In this document: in pieces, positions 1-9,300 of the stretch
How positions within the stretch are numbered: the first letter of the stretch is position 1
Layout of the letters: every line of letters starts with the position of its first letter
From: Euryarchaeota archaeon UBA258
GTDB taxonomy: Archaea > Thermoplasmatota > Poseidoniia > Poseidoniales > Poseidoniaceae
DNA length: 29,243 bases
Assembly: GCA_002502605.1 (NCBI GenBank)
Contig: DAPR01000080.1
Span: 13,074 to 42,316 of the forward strand
Direction: 5' to 3'
The notes under the pieces: generated by a model
Database searches by the model: none
What the model was told of the DNA's origin: nothing
What the model saw: the letters and a program-made list of their open reading frames with translations, nothing else
Position numbers and translations under genes: made by a program

Positions 1-189
1 CGACGGTTGGTTCGGATTGAAGAACGACTTGCAGACCGAAGAGAGTTCTACAACTCTGAAGTCACCATCTGGAACAAGGCCATTCAAATGATTCCAACCT
101 TCATCATTGCCGCAGTCAAGGGTTCTCAGCAAAGAGATTTGATTGATGTGCCGGATTATTACCACCAGGACTACAAAATTCAGTTCTGA
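1..189 (+). CDS. LemA family protein, C-terminal fragment
   Basis: The reading frame is open from base 1 and ends with TGA at 187-189, so only the last 62 residues of a gene that starts outside the window are present. The fragment has the LemA C-terminal pattern: a helix with R-x-FYN followed by V-x-x-WN-x-x-I and an IP-x-x-IIA segment, then a short tail with RDLIDVPDYY. LemA proteins are membrane-anchored helical-bundle proteins of poorly known function, often linked to envelope processes. The next gene starts about 25 bases downstream on the same strand. The family call rests on pattern recognition in a short fragment; a different helical-bundle family is possible. Confidence 0.7.
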   Translation, partial: RRLVRIEERLADRREFYNSEVTIWNKAIQMIPTFIIAAVKGSQQRDLIDVPDYYHQDYKIQF

Positions 190-213
190 ACAGAATCTCC
201 AAATGAATCAGGT

Positions 214-1626
214 GTGCCAATGTTTCTGGTGTTCGGCTCCACTCCACTTGCTGTGCGCCTGAGCAGTTGGTGCGCTCGACGTCAAAAGTGCATCCTTGTC
301 GGCCTTGCGGCAACTTTACCTGAAACAGAACCGATTGAAGATTGCGACATCATTGCACTGCCAGAACCAATGCCCTTGGCTTCCTTGCCCTTAGGTGCCC
401 GTGAACCAACAGCAATTTTGCTTATTGACCCAAACGCTCTTTCGGGTTCATCCCCCATTGAATCGCTTAGAAATCACTGGCGAGATGTACCAATCTTGAC
501 GACGTTACCTTTGGAAGGGGACGGTGTGGATTTGATCAGCGTCGATGACGTGTCGTTCACCGCCATGCAAGACCGAATTCGTTCTTGGGAACGCAAAGAC
601 GGGGCATCTGTGCTGCATCACTACCTTTCTTCGGTCCCCGCTGAATCAAAGGTTTCGATTTTTTGCCATGACAACCCTGACCCGGATGCACTTGGTGCTG
701 GCCTTGCCATGTATGAGTTGGTTGAGTCCATGGGCCTCAAACCAAGCCTCCTCTACGGGGGGATGATCGAGCATCAACAAAACCAAGCCATGGTGAAGGC
801 CCTAGAAATCCCAGCCAGACGACTGATTCTCGATTGGGAAGTGAACGATGTTCTGAAAGAATCAGATGTTGTGATCACCGTCGATTTCCACAGACCGGGT
901 GCAAATAACATCCTTCCTGATGATTGCGTGCCACACATCGTCATCGATCACCACGCCTCTGAAGGCGTCGCAGCAGACTTGTCTATGGTCCACCCTGAGT
1001 TCTCAGCCACCTCTTCTTTGGTCGCAAGCATGCTGATGGGACTCGACTTTGAAATGACACCCAGAGTTGCAACAGCACTTGCGTTTGGCATCCGAACCGA
1101 TACTCTTGGCTTTACCCGTCACTTCAATCCGGTTGACATCCGTGCTCTGTCTTGGCTCAATGCTTGGGTCGACTCCACAATGTTGCGCTCTATAGAGGAG
1201 CCTCCTCGTTCGAGGGAGACGCTTGAAGCCTTTGCCGAAGCCCTTCGAGAACGTCAACAGGTCGGCACCACCCTCATCGCTCCCTTGTCCTCGCTCCCAA
1301 ACCGTGACGCTCTTGCACAGATTGCCGACTTCCTTCTCCCAACCGAAGGCATTGAATCTGTCTTTGTGTTTGGAGTTCGTCGAGGGAAAGTCATTCTCTC
1401 GGCACGAACGACGAACGACTCGATCCATCTTGGTCGAATGCTTTCTGAACGATGGTCAGGAGGTCAAGCAGGCGGCCACAAAGCCTTGGCTGGCGGTCAG
1501 GTGTTGTTTGAATCGCTCCTTGATTTCGTTCCTGTCGATGCCGATGAAGCAGCATCTTCCGCACTCGTCGCCATGTCTAAGGCGTTGGCCGAATTATTTT
1601 CCAGTGAGGCGGCTAAAGATGACTGA
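214..1626 (+). CDS. DHH family phosphoesterase with N-terminal TrkA-N-like domain
   Basis: This 470-residue protein has a DHH phosphoesterase core. Motif I is HDNPDPDALGAGLA, motif II is VDFHRPG and the DHH signature is IDHHASEG. A C-terminal DHHA1-type substrate-binding domain carries GGQAGGHKALAGGQ. The first 110 or so residues form a separate alpha/beta segment that begins MFLVFGSTPLAVRLSSW and looks like a TrkA-N/Rossmann domain. DHH-DHHA1 enzymes hydrolyse phosphodiester bonds with Mn2+ or Mg2+ (RecJ, nanoRNase or c-di-NMP phosphodiesterases); the substrate here cannot be told from sequence. I used GTG at 214; ATG at 220 is equally possible. The 3' end overlaps the TraB start in ATGACTGA, which suggests coupled translation. 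Confidence 0.88.
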   Translation: MPMFLVFGSTPLAVRLSSWCARRQKCILVGLAATLPETEPIEDCDIIALPEPMPLASLPLGAREPTAILLIDPNALSGSSPIESLRNHWRDVPILTTLPLEGDGVDLISVDDVSFTAMQDRIRSWERKDGASVLHHYLSSVPAESKVSIFCHDNPDPDALGAGLAMYELVESMGLKPSLLYGGMIEHQQNQAMVKALEIPARRLILDWEVNDVLKESDVVITVDFHRPGANNILPDDCVPHIVIDHHASEGVAADLSMVHPEFSATSSLVASMLMGLDFEMTPRVATALAFGIRTDTLGFTRHFNPVDIRALSWLNAWVDSTMLRSIEEPPRSRETLEAFAEALRERQQVGTTLIAPLSSLPNRDALAQIADFLLPTEGIESVFVFGVRRGKVILSARTTNDSIHLGRMLSERWSGGQAGGHKALAGGQVLFESLLDFVPVDADEAASSALVAMSKALAELFSSEAAKDD

Positions 1627-2788
1627 GGCGCCGATTTACAACCATTCTGATCGGGTGCGAGTGTTGGGCACTGCCCACGTATCTACAGCAAGTGTTGAAG
1701 CCGTCAGGGCGCAAATTGAACTCTTCAAACCAGACATTGTAGCCGTAGAGTTATGCGATTCACGTTACACAGCGCTGACTTCGAACCGACGCTTGGACAA
1801 AGAAGGATTGCTCAAAGTCGTGAAGGAAGGGAAGGCACCGCTTGTGATGCTGCAATCCCTTCTTGCGGCTGAACAGAGGAAAATGGGCCTCGATGAAGGC
1901 CAACAACCAGGTGCAGAATTACTAGCAGCGGTTGAAGCAGCAGAGGAAGCAGAACTCGAGGTTGCCCTGATTGATCGGGACATTCAAACCACGCTACGTC
2001 GGGCATGGAAGAAAATGAAATTCTTTGAAAAAGGCAAAATTCTTTGGTCGCTCCTTGGAGAAGACGACGATGAAGATGCACCTGAAGTGGCTCAATTGTT
2101 GGAAGACCAAGACCTCCTCACTTCACTCATGGAGGAACTGAGAACCTTTTCACCAGGTGCAGGGTCCGTTCTGATCGATGAAAGAGATGCTTACCTTGCG
2201 GGGAAAATTGCTTCTTTGGAGGCAAAAGGTGAGCAGCGGATTCTTGCGGTCGTGGGTGCTGGTCATCTTCGTGGTATAGAAGCCCATTTACAAGCAACAA
2301 CTCAACCTAAAGCATCGGAACTCGCGGCATTGGAAACGCTTCCAACGCGAAGTCGGTTTTCCAAGGCATTGCCGTGGCTCATTCCCCTTTTCATGATGGG
2401 TCTTGTGGCCTATTTCATCTCACAAGGCGATGCGGTCGACCTTGTCGAGTTGTTCACGGTTTGGACCGCAGCAAATGCTGTGTTCGCTGCCTTGGGCTGT
2501 TTGCTGGCTCGTGGCCATCCCCTTGCGGTGCTGACGGCGGCTTGCGCCTCGCCAATCACTTCACTGAATCCAACGCTTGCTGCAGGATGGTTCGCTGGTT
2601 ATGTGCAACTCAAATTAAGAGAGCCTACGGCGGAGGACTTGCAGAACTTCCTGAAGTTGGATGACCTTGGAATGTTCTGGTCCAACCGAGCAGGGCGAGT
2701 GCTCATGGTCACTGCCTTGTCGAATTTAGGAAGCATGGCCGGAGCTTGGGTTGCAGCGGCAGGTCTTCTTGGCGGCCTTGGTAGTTAG
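1619..2788 (+). CDS. TraB/PrgY family membrane protein
   Basis: This 389-residue protein starts at the ATG that overlaps the stop of the DHH gene. The N-terminal two thirds matches the TraB/PrgY family: a GTAHVS motif, VAVELCDSRY about 30 residues later, and a distal VVGAGHLRG motif. The C-terminal third carries about four hydrophobic segments, starting WLIPLFMMGLVAYFI and ending GAWVAAAGLLGG, so it is an integral membrane protein. TraB-like proteins have a distant relationship to TIKI/EreA-type folds and are proposed metal-dependent hydrolases; the bacterial namesake blocks peptide pheromone activity. Its role in archaea is not known. The stop shares four bases (TTAG, 2785-2788) with the convergent folP stop. 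Confidence 0.9.
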   Translation: MTEAPIYNHSDRVRVLGTAHVSTASVEAVRAQIELFKPDIVAVELCDSRYTALTSNRRLDKEGLLKVVKEGKAPLVMLQSLLAAEQRKMGLDEGQQPGAELLAAVEAAEEAELEVALIDRDIQTTLRRAWKKMKFFEKGKILWSLLGEDDDEDAPEVAQLLEDQDLLTSLMEELRTFSPGAGSVLIDERDAYLAGKIASLEAKGEQRILAVVGAGHLRGIEAHLQATTQPKASELAALETLPTRSRFSKALPWLIPLFMMGLVAYFISQGDAVDLVELFTVWTAANAVFAALGCLLARGHPLAVLTAACASPITSLNPTLAAGWFAGYVQLKLREPTAEDLQNFLKLDDLGMFWSNRAGRVLMVTALSNLGSMAGAWVAAAGLLGGLGS

Positions 2789-3651
2789 GCAATGGTGTCT
2801 AAGACCGAGAGCAAATCTTGGTGTTCATCAACATCGTGTACTCGTAGGAGATCCACTCCTTCGTAATGAGCCACTGCTGCAACGCCCAATGTTCCTGCAA
2901 GCCTGTCCTTTGGATCTTGCTTCCCCGTTATTGAGCCGATCATCGATTTTCTTGATACGCCCCACAGCAACGCAAATCCTTCAACCCCGCGGAACGCTTC
3001 AGGATGGAGCAACAACTCAATGTTGTGATTGAGGTTCTTGCCGAAACCAACGCCCGGGTCAAGGGCAATCAAGTTCTTTGGGTGGCCTGCAGCTACGAGC
3101 GCCCGTGCGGTCTCAAGCAGTTGAGTGCTGACTTCTAAGGTGCAATCTGAATACTCAGGTTGAGTTTGCATCGAACCTGGAGTGCCTTGCATGTGCATGA
3201 TGCAAACGCCGCACTTCGCCTCAAGAACGACTTCAATCATGGCGGGATCTCTCAGACCAGAGACATCATTGACCAAATCAGCCCCTGCTTGAAGTGCAGC
3301 CCTTGCCACGGCAGATCGACGTGTATCAACGGAAATCAAGCCGATTGGTCGTGCTTGGCGTAAGGCTTTGATGATTGGAACAACGCGTGAAATCTCTTCG
3401 TCAACGGCGACAGGTTCAGCGCCAGGGCGGGTGGATTCCCCGCCAATGTCGAGCCATGTTGCTCCAGCATCCCACATTGCGAGACCGATTTTGACAGCCT
3501 CATCAACCGTAGAAGTTCTGCTGCTTGAGTGGAATGAATCTGGTGTGGCGTTGATGACACCCATCAGTCGACAGGTTCCACCTTCGGGGCGTCTTAACCC
3601 GTCTGCAATCAGCATTCGGCGTTCAGAATTAGGTCCGAAGGTCCCCTCCAT
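2785..3651 (-). CDS. folP: dihydropteroate synthase
   Basis: FolP condenses 6-hydroxymethyl-7,8-dihydropterin diphosphate with p-aminobenzoate (or a related arylamine) in folate/pterin cofactor synthesis. The TIM-barrel signatures are all present: LMGVINATPDSF near the N terminus, DIGGESTRPGA, ISVDTRR, NDVSG, ALDPGVGFGK, LLWGVSRKSMIG and a C-terminal RVHDV. The chosen start gives 288 residues, close to the usual 270-290. The open frame extends about 70 residues further upstream, but that part has no family similarity and would overlap the divergent gene. An internal ATG at 3615 is an alternative start. A second folate-pathway gene, folB, lies 20 kb away in the window. Confidence 0.94.
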   Translation of the reverse strand: MEGTFGPNSERRMLIADGLRRPEGGTCRLMGVINATPDSFHSSSRTSTVDEAVKIGLAMWDAGATWLDIGGESTRPGAEPVAVDEEISRVVPIIKALRQARPIGLISVDTRRSAVARAALQAGADLVNDVSGLRDPAMIEVVLEAKCGVCIMHMQGTPGSMQTQPEYSDCTLEVSTQLLETARALVAAGHPKNLIALDPGVGFGKNLNHNIELLLHPEAFRGVEGFALLWGVSRKSMIGSITGKQDPKDRLAGTLGVAAVAHYEGVDLLRVHDVDEHQDLLSVLDTIA

Positions 3652-3702
3652 GTTCGCTGCGATGGTGGCAGAATTGATAAGTTGTGACCGTGAAGCCTTT
3701 CT

Positions 3703-4344
3703 ATGTCGCAAGGGCTTGCCGGTGGTAATGATGAGTCCACCACCGAAGTGAGGCAAGTGCTTCCTAGTGCTGGAGATGAGCAACGGGCGCATTTGGCAGA
3801 ACGAATCATGAACCGATTCGATCTTCAAAAGGGCGAACAAGAAATCTTCGATCTGATCAATCAAAAAGCCTACCTTGGCGGAATACTCATCGCAGGACTG
3901 GGGCTCTTTTGGTGGGTTCTCATCACCGAAGGAAATGACGATATAACGGTTGCCACCTCGTTTTTATTCGGCATGAATTTCTCACAAGTAGCGGTGACGG
4001 TAGGCCTCTTTGGATTGATTTCTTCGGGTGCTAAATCCATCAACAGGGAACAAGGGCAACTCCTTCCATCCCTCGTTTCAGGAGCAATGCTCATTGTCTG
4101 CGGCTTCTTTATCCTCGAGCCGTTCATTTACGGCCTGATGGGCGACATCACGATTGAAACAGGGTTGTGGAGAACGGGTCGACTTGTGGTTTTGTTCACA
4201 GGCGTGACCTTCTGTGCGAGTTACCTCGTCGAAGCATACCTGCTGTTTTGGCTCAAGACTTTCTTTGAATCCGAAGGCATTGTCCTTGCACCGCTAGAAG
4301 AGCCAGAACCGGCTATCGCTTCCCCACCTGCACTCCTCGAGTGA
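3703..4344 (+). CDS. four-helix integral membrane protein of unknown function
   Basis: I do not recognise the family. The 213-residue product has four clear hydrophobic segments, roughly residues 54-75 (GGILIAGLGLFWWVLI), 85-108 (around QVAVTVGLFGLI), 120-143 (VSGAMLIVCGFFILEPFI) and 155-180 (VVLFTGVTFCASYLVEAYLL). The N terminus is polar and charged, and the tail is acidic and Pro-rich. The start is uncertain: ATG at 3703, in-frame GTG at 3748 or 3757, and ATG at 3808 (just before the conserved-looking FDLQKGEQEIFDLI segment) are all possible. It is divergent from folP and followed after 41 bases by Trm56 on the same strand. Confidence 0.72.
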   Translation: MSQGLAGGNDESTTEVRQVLPSAGDEQRAHLAERIMNRFDLQKGEQEIFDLINQKAYLGGILIAGLGLFWWVLITEGNDDITVATSFLFGMNFSQVAVTVGLFGLISSGAKSINREQGQLLPSLVSGAMLIVCGFFILEPFIYGLMGDITIETGLWRTGRLVVLFTGVTFCASYLVEAYLLFWLKTFFESEGIVLAPLEEPEPAIASPPALLE

Positions 4345-4373
4345 AGACGGGTTGCTTTCTTGAACAATGAACT

Positions 4374-4378
4374 GGAGG
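4374..4378 (+). promoter_or_regulatory. Shine-Dalgarno site of trm56
   Basis: GGAGG lies seven bases upstream of the ATG at 4386 and matches the anti-SD sequence of archaeal 16S rRNA. It supports translation from an internal SD rather than a leaderless start, and so possible cotranscription with the membrane-protein gene upstream. Confidence 0.6.
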
Positions 4379-4385
4379 ATGGACC

Positions 4386-4952
4386 ATGTCCGGTGAGCGA
4401 TTGGATGTGCTCCGGCTCGGCTACAGGCTTGGTCGGGACCCGCGCATCACGACCCATTTGGCCCTTGTCAGCAGGGCTTTAGGCGCTGATCGTTTTCTCT
4501 TGTCTGGGGATGAAGATCCAAAGATGTTCGATAATTTAGAATCTGTTTCGGACCGGTTTGGTTCAGGCATGGTTTGTGACCATATCAAGGGTCCAATGGG
4601 CTGGCTTCGTCGTTTTGTCGAGGAAGATGCGGGCGACGGTGAACCTGGCGTCGCAGTTCACTTGACGATGTACGGCGAACCATTCCGTCAGGCGATTCCA
4701 CGCATCAGGCGGGACCGCCCATTGGTTGTGATTGTCGGGGGCGCTAAGGTTCCCGGCGACGTGTACAAGTACAGCCAATACAATCTGGCGGTTGGCAACC
4801 AACCGCATTCAGAAGTTGCTGCGCTCGCTCTTTTCTTGGACGCATGGCATGGTGAATCTGGCAGTGAAAGGGCGTTTGATGACGCTCGTCTCATCATCGA
4901 ACCTACCCCTAGTGGCAAGCGAGTTCGGGATTTGGACAGGGAAGAAGAGTAA
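4386..4952 (+). CDS. trm56: tRNA (cytidine(56)-2'-O)-methyltransferase
   Basis: Trm56 methylates the ribose of C56 in the T-loop of archaeal tRNAs using S-adenosylmethionine; it is a SPOUT-class enzyme found essentially only in archaea. The 188-residue product has the family N terminus VLRLGYRLGRDPRITTHLAL, the central GP-x-GWLRRF and HLTMYGEP segments, and the SPOUT knot region VVIVGGAKVPGDVYKYSQYN followed by NLAVGNQPHSEVAALALFLD. Length is typical. A GGAGG ribosome-binding site at 4374-4378 sits seven bases before the ATG, which fixes the start. T-rich tracts follow the gene at about 4992-5009. Confidence 0.95.
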   Translation: MSGERLDVLRLGYRLGRDPRITTHLALVSRALGADRFLLSGDEDPKMFDNLESVSDRFGSGMVCDHIKGPMGWLRRFVEEDAGDGEPGVAVHLTMYGEPFRQAIPRIRRDRPLVVIVGGAKVPGDVYKYSQYNLAVGNQPHSEVAALALFLDAWHGESGSERAFDDARLIIEPTPSGKRVRDLDREEE

Positions 4953-4991
4953 GCATCTCATTACTCGTCCTCAATGCACCTTTTATCATGG

Positions 4992-5009
4992 TTTTTTGAG
5001 TCTTTTTTT
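4992..5009 (+). terminator. oligo-T transcription terminator
   Basis: Two T-tracts (T6 at 4992-4997 and T7 at 5003-5009) lie in the 92-base gap between trm56 and carA. Archaeal RNA polymerase terminates at such tracts on the non-template strand without needing a hairpin. The position fits the end of the trm56 transcript, with carAB then starting from its own promoter. Confidence 0.5.
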
Positions 5010-5044
5010 CGTCATTCTACCCTTTAGTTTCCAACCCAATTATT

Positions 5045-6379
5045 ATGGGTGTTCGTTTTCGACCAAAACTGATGTCGGAAGTCAATCTTGGTTCCGGCTC
5101 ATTTTGCCCGGGTGGCAACAGACGTGGCGTGGAGACGCCTCCTTCGTTTTTTGATGCGGCAGACCACCTTGCTCAAGGGACCTTGCTTCCTTCTGGTGCG
5201 AGTGGGCCAGGCGTCCTTTTGACGGCCGACGGTGGACGCTACACAGGCACCCTGTTTGGAGCTCAACAGCACGGAGAAGGTGAATTGGTGTTCACAACGG
5301 GTATGATGGGGTATCAAGAATCCCTGACCGATCCATCCTTTGCCGGTCAAGTTCTCACATTCACATATCCACTCATTGGCAATTATGGTGTTCATGAAGG
5401 TGCTTCAGAATCTGGGGCAGTTTGGCCTCGTGGTGTTGTGGTCCGTCACGCAATGAAGCAACCAGACCATCGTTTTTCCATCGGCACTGTCGATGAACTG
5501 CTCCGCTCTCATGGCGTTCCTGGGATCGAAAACATCGACACCCGCTCCATTACTCGCAGGGTGCGTGAACTTGGAACTGTGCTCTGCGTATTTGGCCCAG
5601 AAGACGATGAGGCGTTGCTTAAAGCACGATTACAAAACCTCACTTCACCTGAATTGGAGGACCTGGTGGAAGAAGTTTCCATTGACGCCCCCGTTGTATT
5701 GAACCCCGGTGCCTTGGATGATCTCAACCGTCCACTGCCCCGTCTTGGCGCTTTAGATTGCGGAATCAAATACAATATCTTGAGGAATTTATGCGAACAC
5801 TTCGAGGTCGTTTGGTGCCCACCTAGCACTTCCTTTGAGATCTTGACAGAATCCTACAACATTGATGCCCTCTTCTGCTCTAACGGGCCAGGAGACCCGG
5901 CTCACCCCGGTAAAGCCACGATGGCAAGAAACACCCTTGCCGCCGCTGTTCGTGCAAAGATGCCCGTGATGGGTATTTGCCTTGGGCACCAACTTATGGG
6001 GCTTGCATCAGGTCTACAAACCTACAAAATGCGCTATGGTCACCGAGGGGCGAACCAACCAGTCGTCGATTTAGTGCATGGCACAGTCGCCATCACGAGC
6101 CAAAACCATGGCTTTGCTGTGGCAGACCCCGATGCCGGTATGCTTGCTGCCCATCCGAGTGGTGCATGTTCGCCTCCGGGTGAAAACACCCTTGGCGCTG
6201 AAGTCAAAGTGCGCTATGTGAACGCTAACGATCGAACCGTAGAGGGGTTGGATATCGTTGGTCATCCGTCATTTACAGTCCAATTCCATCCAGAGGCGTG
6301 TCCAGGTCCTCATGACGCTGCGCCTTTGTTTAAACGCTTCAGAGATATTGTCGATGAGCATCTTGGAGGGGGTCGCTGA
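5045..6379 (+). CDS. carA: carbamoyl-phosphate synthase small (glutaminase) subunit
   Basis: CarA hydrolyses glutamine and channels ammonia to CarB to make carbamoyl phosphate for pyrimidine and arginine synthesis. The N-terminal CPSase small-chain domain (TTGMMGYQESLTDPSFAGQ, NYGVH) is followed by a class I glutamine amidotransferase domain. The catalytic Cys is residue 312 in VMGICLGHQL, and His415 and Glu417 lie in FTVQFHPEA. The 444-residue product is longer than usual because roughly 50 residues precede the conserved domain; these contain no recognisable motif. ATG at 5045 is used, with an in-frame ATG at 5072 as an alternative. The stop overlaps the carB start by one base (TGATG). Confidence 0.95.
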   Translation: MGVRFRPKLMSEVNLGSGSFCPGGNRRGVETPPSFFDAADHLAQGTLLPSGASGPGVLLTADGGRYTGTLFGAQQHGEGELVFTTGMMGYQESLTDPSFAGQVLTFTYPLIGNYGVHEGASESGAVWPRGVVVRHAMKQPDHRFSIGTVDELLRSHGVPGIENIDTRSITRRVRELGTVLCVFGPEDDEALLKARLQNLTSPELEDLVEEVSIDAPVVLNPGALDDLNRPLPRLGALDCGIKYNILRNLCEHFEVVWCPPSTSFEILTESYNIDALFCSNGPGDPAHPGKATMARNTLAAAVRAKMPVMGICLGHQLMGLASGLQTYKMRYGHRGANQPVVDLVHGTVAITSQNHGFAVADPDAGMLAAHPSGACSPPGENTLGAEVKVRYVNANDRTVEGLDIVGHPSFTVQFHPEACPGPHDAAPLFKRFRDIVDEHLGGGR

Positions 6380-9300
6380 TGCCGCGCCGAGACGATCTCA
6401 AAACCATCATGGTGCTTGGCAGTGGCCCAATTAAAATCGGCCAAGCAGCAGAATTCGACTTCTCAGGTAGTCAAGCTGTGCAGGCTTTGAGAGAAGATGG
6501 ATATGAAGTCATTCTGGTCAATTCAAACCCTGCGACGATTCAAAATGATCCAGAAATGGCTGATAAGATCTACATCGAACCGCTGATTCCTGATACGGTC
6601 CGAAGAATCCTAGAAATTGAACGCCCATGTGCACTATTGGCAGGCATGGGTGGGCAAACAGCCCTCAATATTGCCAGTGAACTTGCCCACGACGGGTCGC
6701 TTGAGCGGTTGGGTGTGGAACTGATTGGTTCAGACCTTGACGCCATCGACAAAGCAGAAGACAGAGAACTGTTCAATCAGGTTTGCGAGTCTATCGGCCT
6801 TCCAATCTCAGAAGCCATTGCTTGCAATTCTATGGAGGAAGTCATCGCTGCAGCAGATGAAATAGGCAGTTGGCCGATTCTCATCCGACCCGCATTCACC
6901 CTTGGTGGACTCGGTGGAGGTACCGCTTGGGACCTTGGTCAACTTGTTGAAATCGCAACCCTTGGATTGAGGAACTCTCGAATCAGCCAAGTGTTGATTG
7001 AAGAATCAATCCTTGGTTGGCAAGAATTAGAATACGAAGTGATGCGGGATGGTGCTGACAACGCGACCATCGTCTGCACCATGGAGAACATCGATCCAAT
7101 GGGAGTTCACACCGGGGAATCAACGGTCGTGGCTCCACTTCAGTCCTTCTCTGATGCAGACCACCAAGTGCTTCGAGATCAGGCGTTGAGTTTGATTCGA
7201 GAATTGAACATCAAGGGCGGATGCAACGTCCAGTTCGCCTTCAATCAATTCACCGGAGAAATCCGTGTGATTGAGGTCAACCCTAGGGTGTCCCGCTCCT
7301 CAGCACTCGCAAGTAAGGCCACTGGGTATCCGATTGCTCGTATGGCTGCTAAGATTGCTGTTGGCTACACACTTGATGAATTGCCGAACCCGATCACCGG
7401 CGAAGGAACCACAGCGGCGTTTGAGCCGACATTGGATTACTGCGTCGTCAAAATCCCAAGGTGGCCCTTTGACAAGTTCAGAACAGCCGATCGAACGCTT
7501 GGCACGTCAATGAAATCAACCGGTGAAGTGATGGCCATCGGACGCAATTTCGAGGAAGCCTTCCTCAAGGCATGGGCTTCATTGGAACAAGGATGCGCTC
7601 ACCCCCGCCCATTGACCAGGGCAGATGAATCCGAGGGCGATGGTATGGCGGAACGTGCGCTCACTGAATTGCCTGATTCAACGCTTGTTGAATGGTGCAG
7701 GGTTGCAACCGATCGAAGAATGGGCGCACTGATCGAAGCCTTCAGGCGTGGTTGGTCTGTGGAAAAGGTCCATGAAATCACAAGAATCACCCGATGGTTC
7801 CTCTATAGATTCGAAAACATCGCTCAAACGGAGCGTTCCATCGCCGATACACACGCCACGCCAACTGAACTCACCCGTGAACAACTCAAGCATTGGAAAA
7901 GCCTCGGATTTAGCGACGCTCACATTGCGGATGCTTTGTCTGGTTTCCCTGCGAGCGGTCCAAAGTCCCTCCAACCAGGTTTTGACGAAGACGCTGTGAT
8001 GAAGCGAAGGCACAACCTCGGCCTCCATCCGAGGTTTAGGATGGTTGATTCGTGTGCGGCAGAGTTTGCTGCAAAGACCCCTTACTACTATTCCACTTAC
8101 GAGATTGACGACGAGGTCGGCATTGATGCTTTGCCGAACCTCGAAGAACGCACCAAGGAGCGTCTTGTCACCGTCGGCAGCGGGCCGATTCGAATCGGTC
8201 AAGGCATTGAATTTGACTATGGATGTGTCCACGCAGTCAAGGCCATCCGCGCTGCAGGAAAAGATGCTGTTCTCATCAACAACAACCCTGAAACCGTTTC
8301 AACGGATTTCGACACATCAGATCGGTTGTACTTCGAGCCCCTGACCCTTGAGTATGTCACGGAAGTGTTGCTTAGAGAGCAAGCCCATGGTATTCTGCTG
8401 CAGTTTGGTGGGCAAACAGCGATCAATCTTGCGCTCCCACTTGATGAACGCCTCCCAATGCTTGAGCACTTAGGACTCAATATGTCAATCATGGGGACTT
8501 CATGCGACGCTGTGGACGAGGCAAGCGATCGAGAACGGTTCGAGGCCTTTGCCAAACGGATTGGCCTTCAAATGCCCAGAGGTGCGACCGGGACCAGTTC
8601 TGATGATGTGAGAGCTGCTGTTGAACAGATTGGTTTCCCCGTGCTCATTCGACCTTCCTACGTTCTGGGTGGTCGGGGAATGGAAATTCTGGCAAATCAA
8701 CAGCAAGTTGATGCTTACTTGAGAGAGGCCTACCTTGCACCGGACAAACCTCTGTTGGTGGACGAATACCTCGGCCATGCAACAGAGATTGACGTTGACG
8801 CAGCAGCAGATGGTTCTGAAGTCCTGATTGGCGCTATTATGGAACATTTGGAGGAGGCAGGAATTCACTCGGGTGATTCAACATGCTTCATCCCTGCACA
8901 AAACATTCCTGATTCCATGCTCCAACGAATTGCAGAGCAGACCAAAGCCATTGGTTTGGGCCTCAACATCAAGGGTTGCTATAACATTCAATTTGCCATC
9001 CAAGGCGATCAACTCTACACTTTGGAAGTCAATCCACGTTCATCGAGAACCGTTCCATTTGTGGCTAAAGCCACTGGCTTGCCAATGGCTAGGATTGCGG
9101 CAAACATCACCATTGGCATCCCTCTAGCGGACCAAACAATACCACAGCGGACCTCGGGGCAAGTCTGTGTCAAGGCTCCAGTGTTCCCTTTCATCAAACT
9201 CCGGGGTCTCGACCCTGCTCCCGGGCCTGAGATGAAATCGACCGGTGAAGTCTACGGTTCAGATGTGTCAGCTGATGTGGCCTACCTGAAAGCACGCATT

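Noticed and set aside
1223-1618. In-frame upstream extension of the TraB gene
   Set aside because: It lies wholly inside the DHH gene in another frame; the ATG at 1619 overlapping the DHH stop is the natural start and gives the typical family length.
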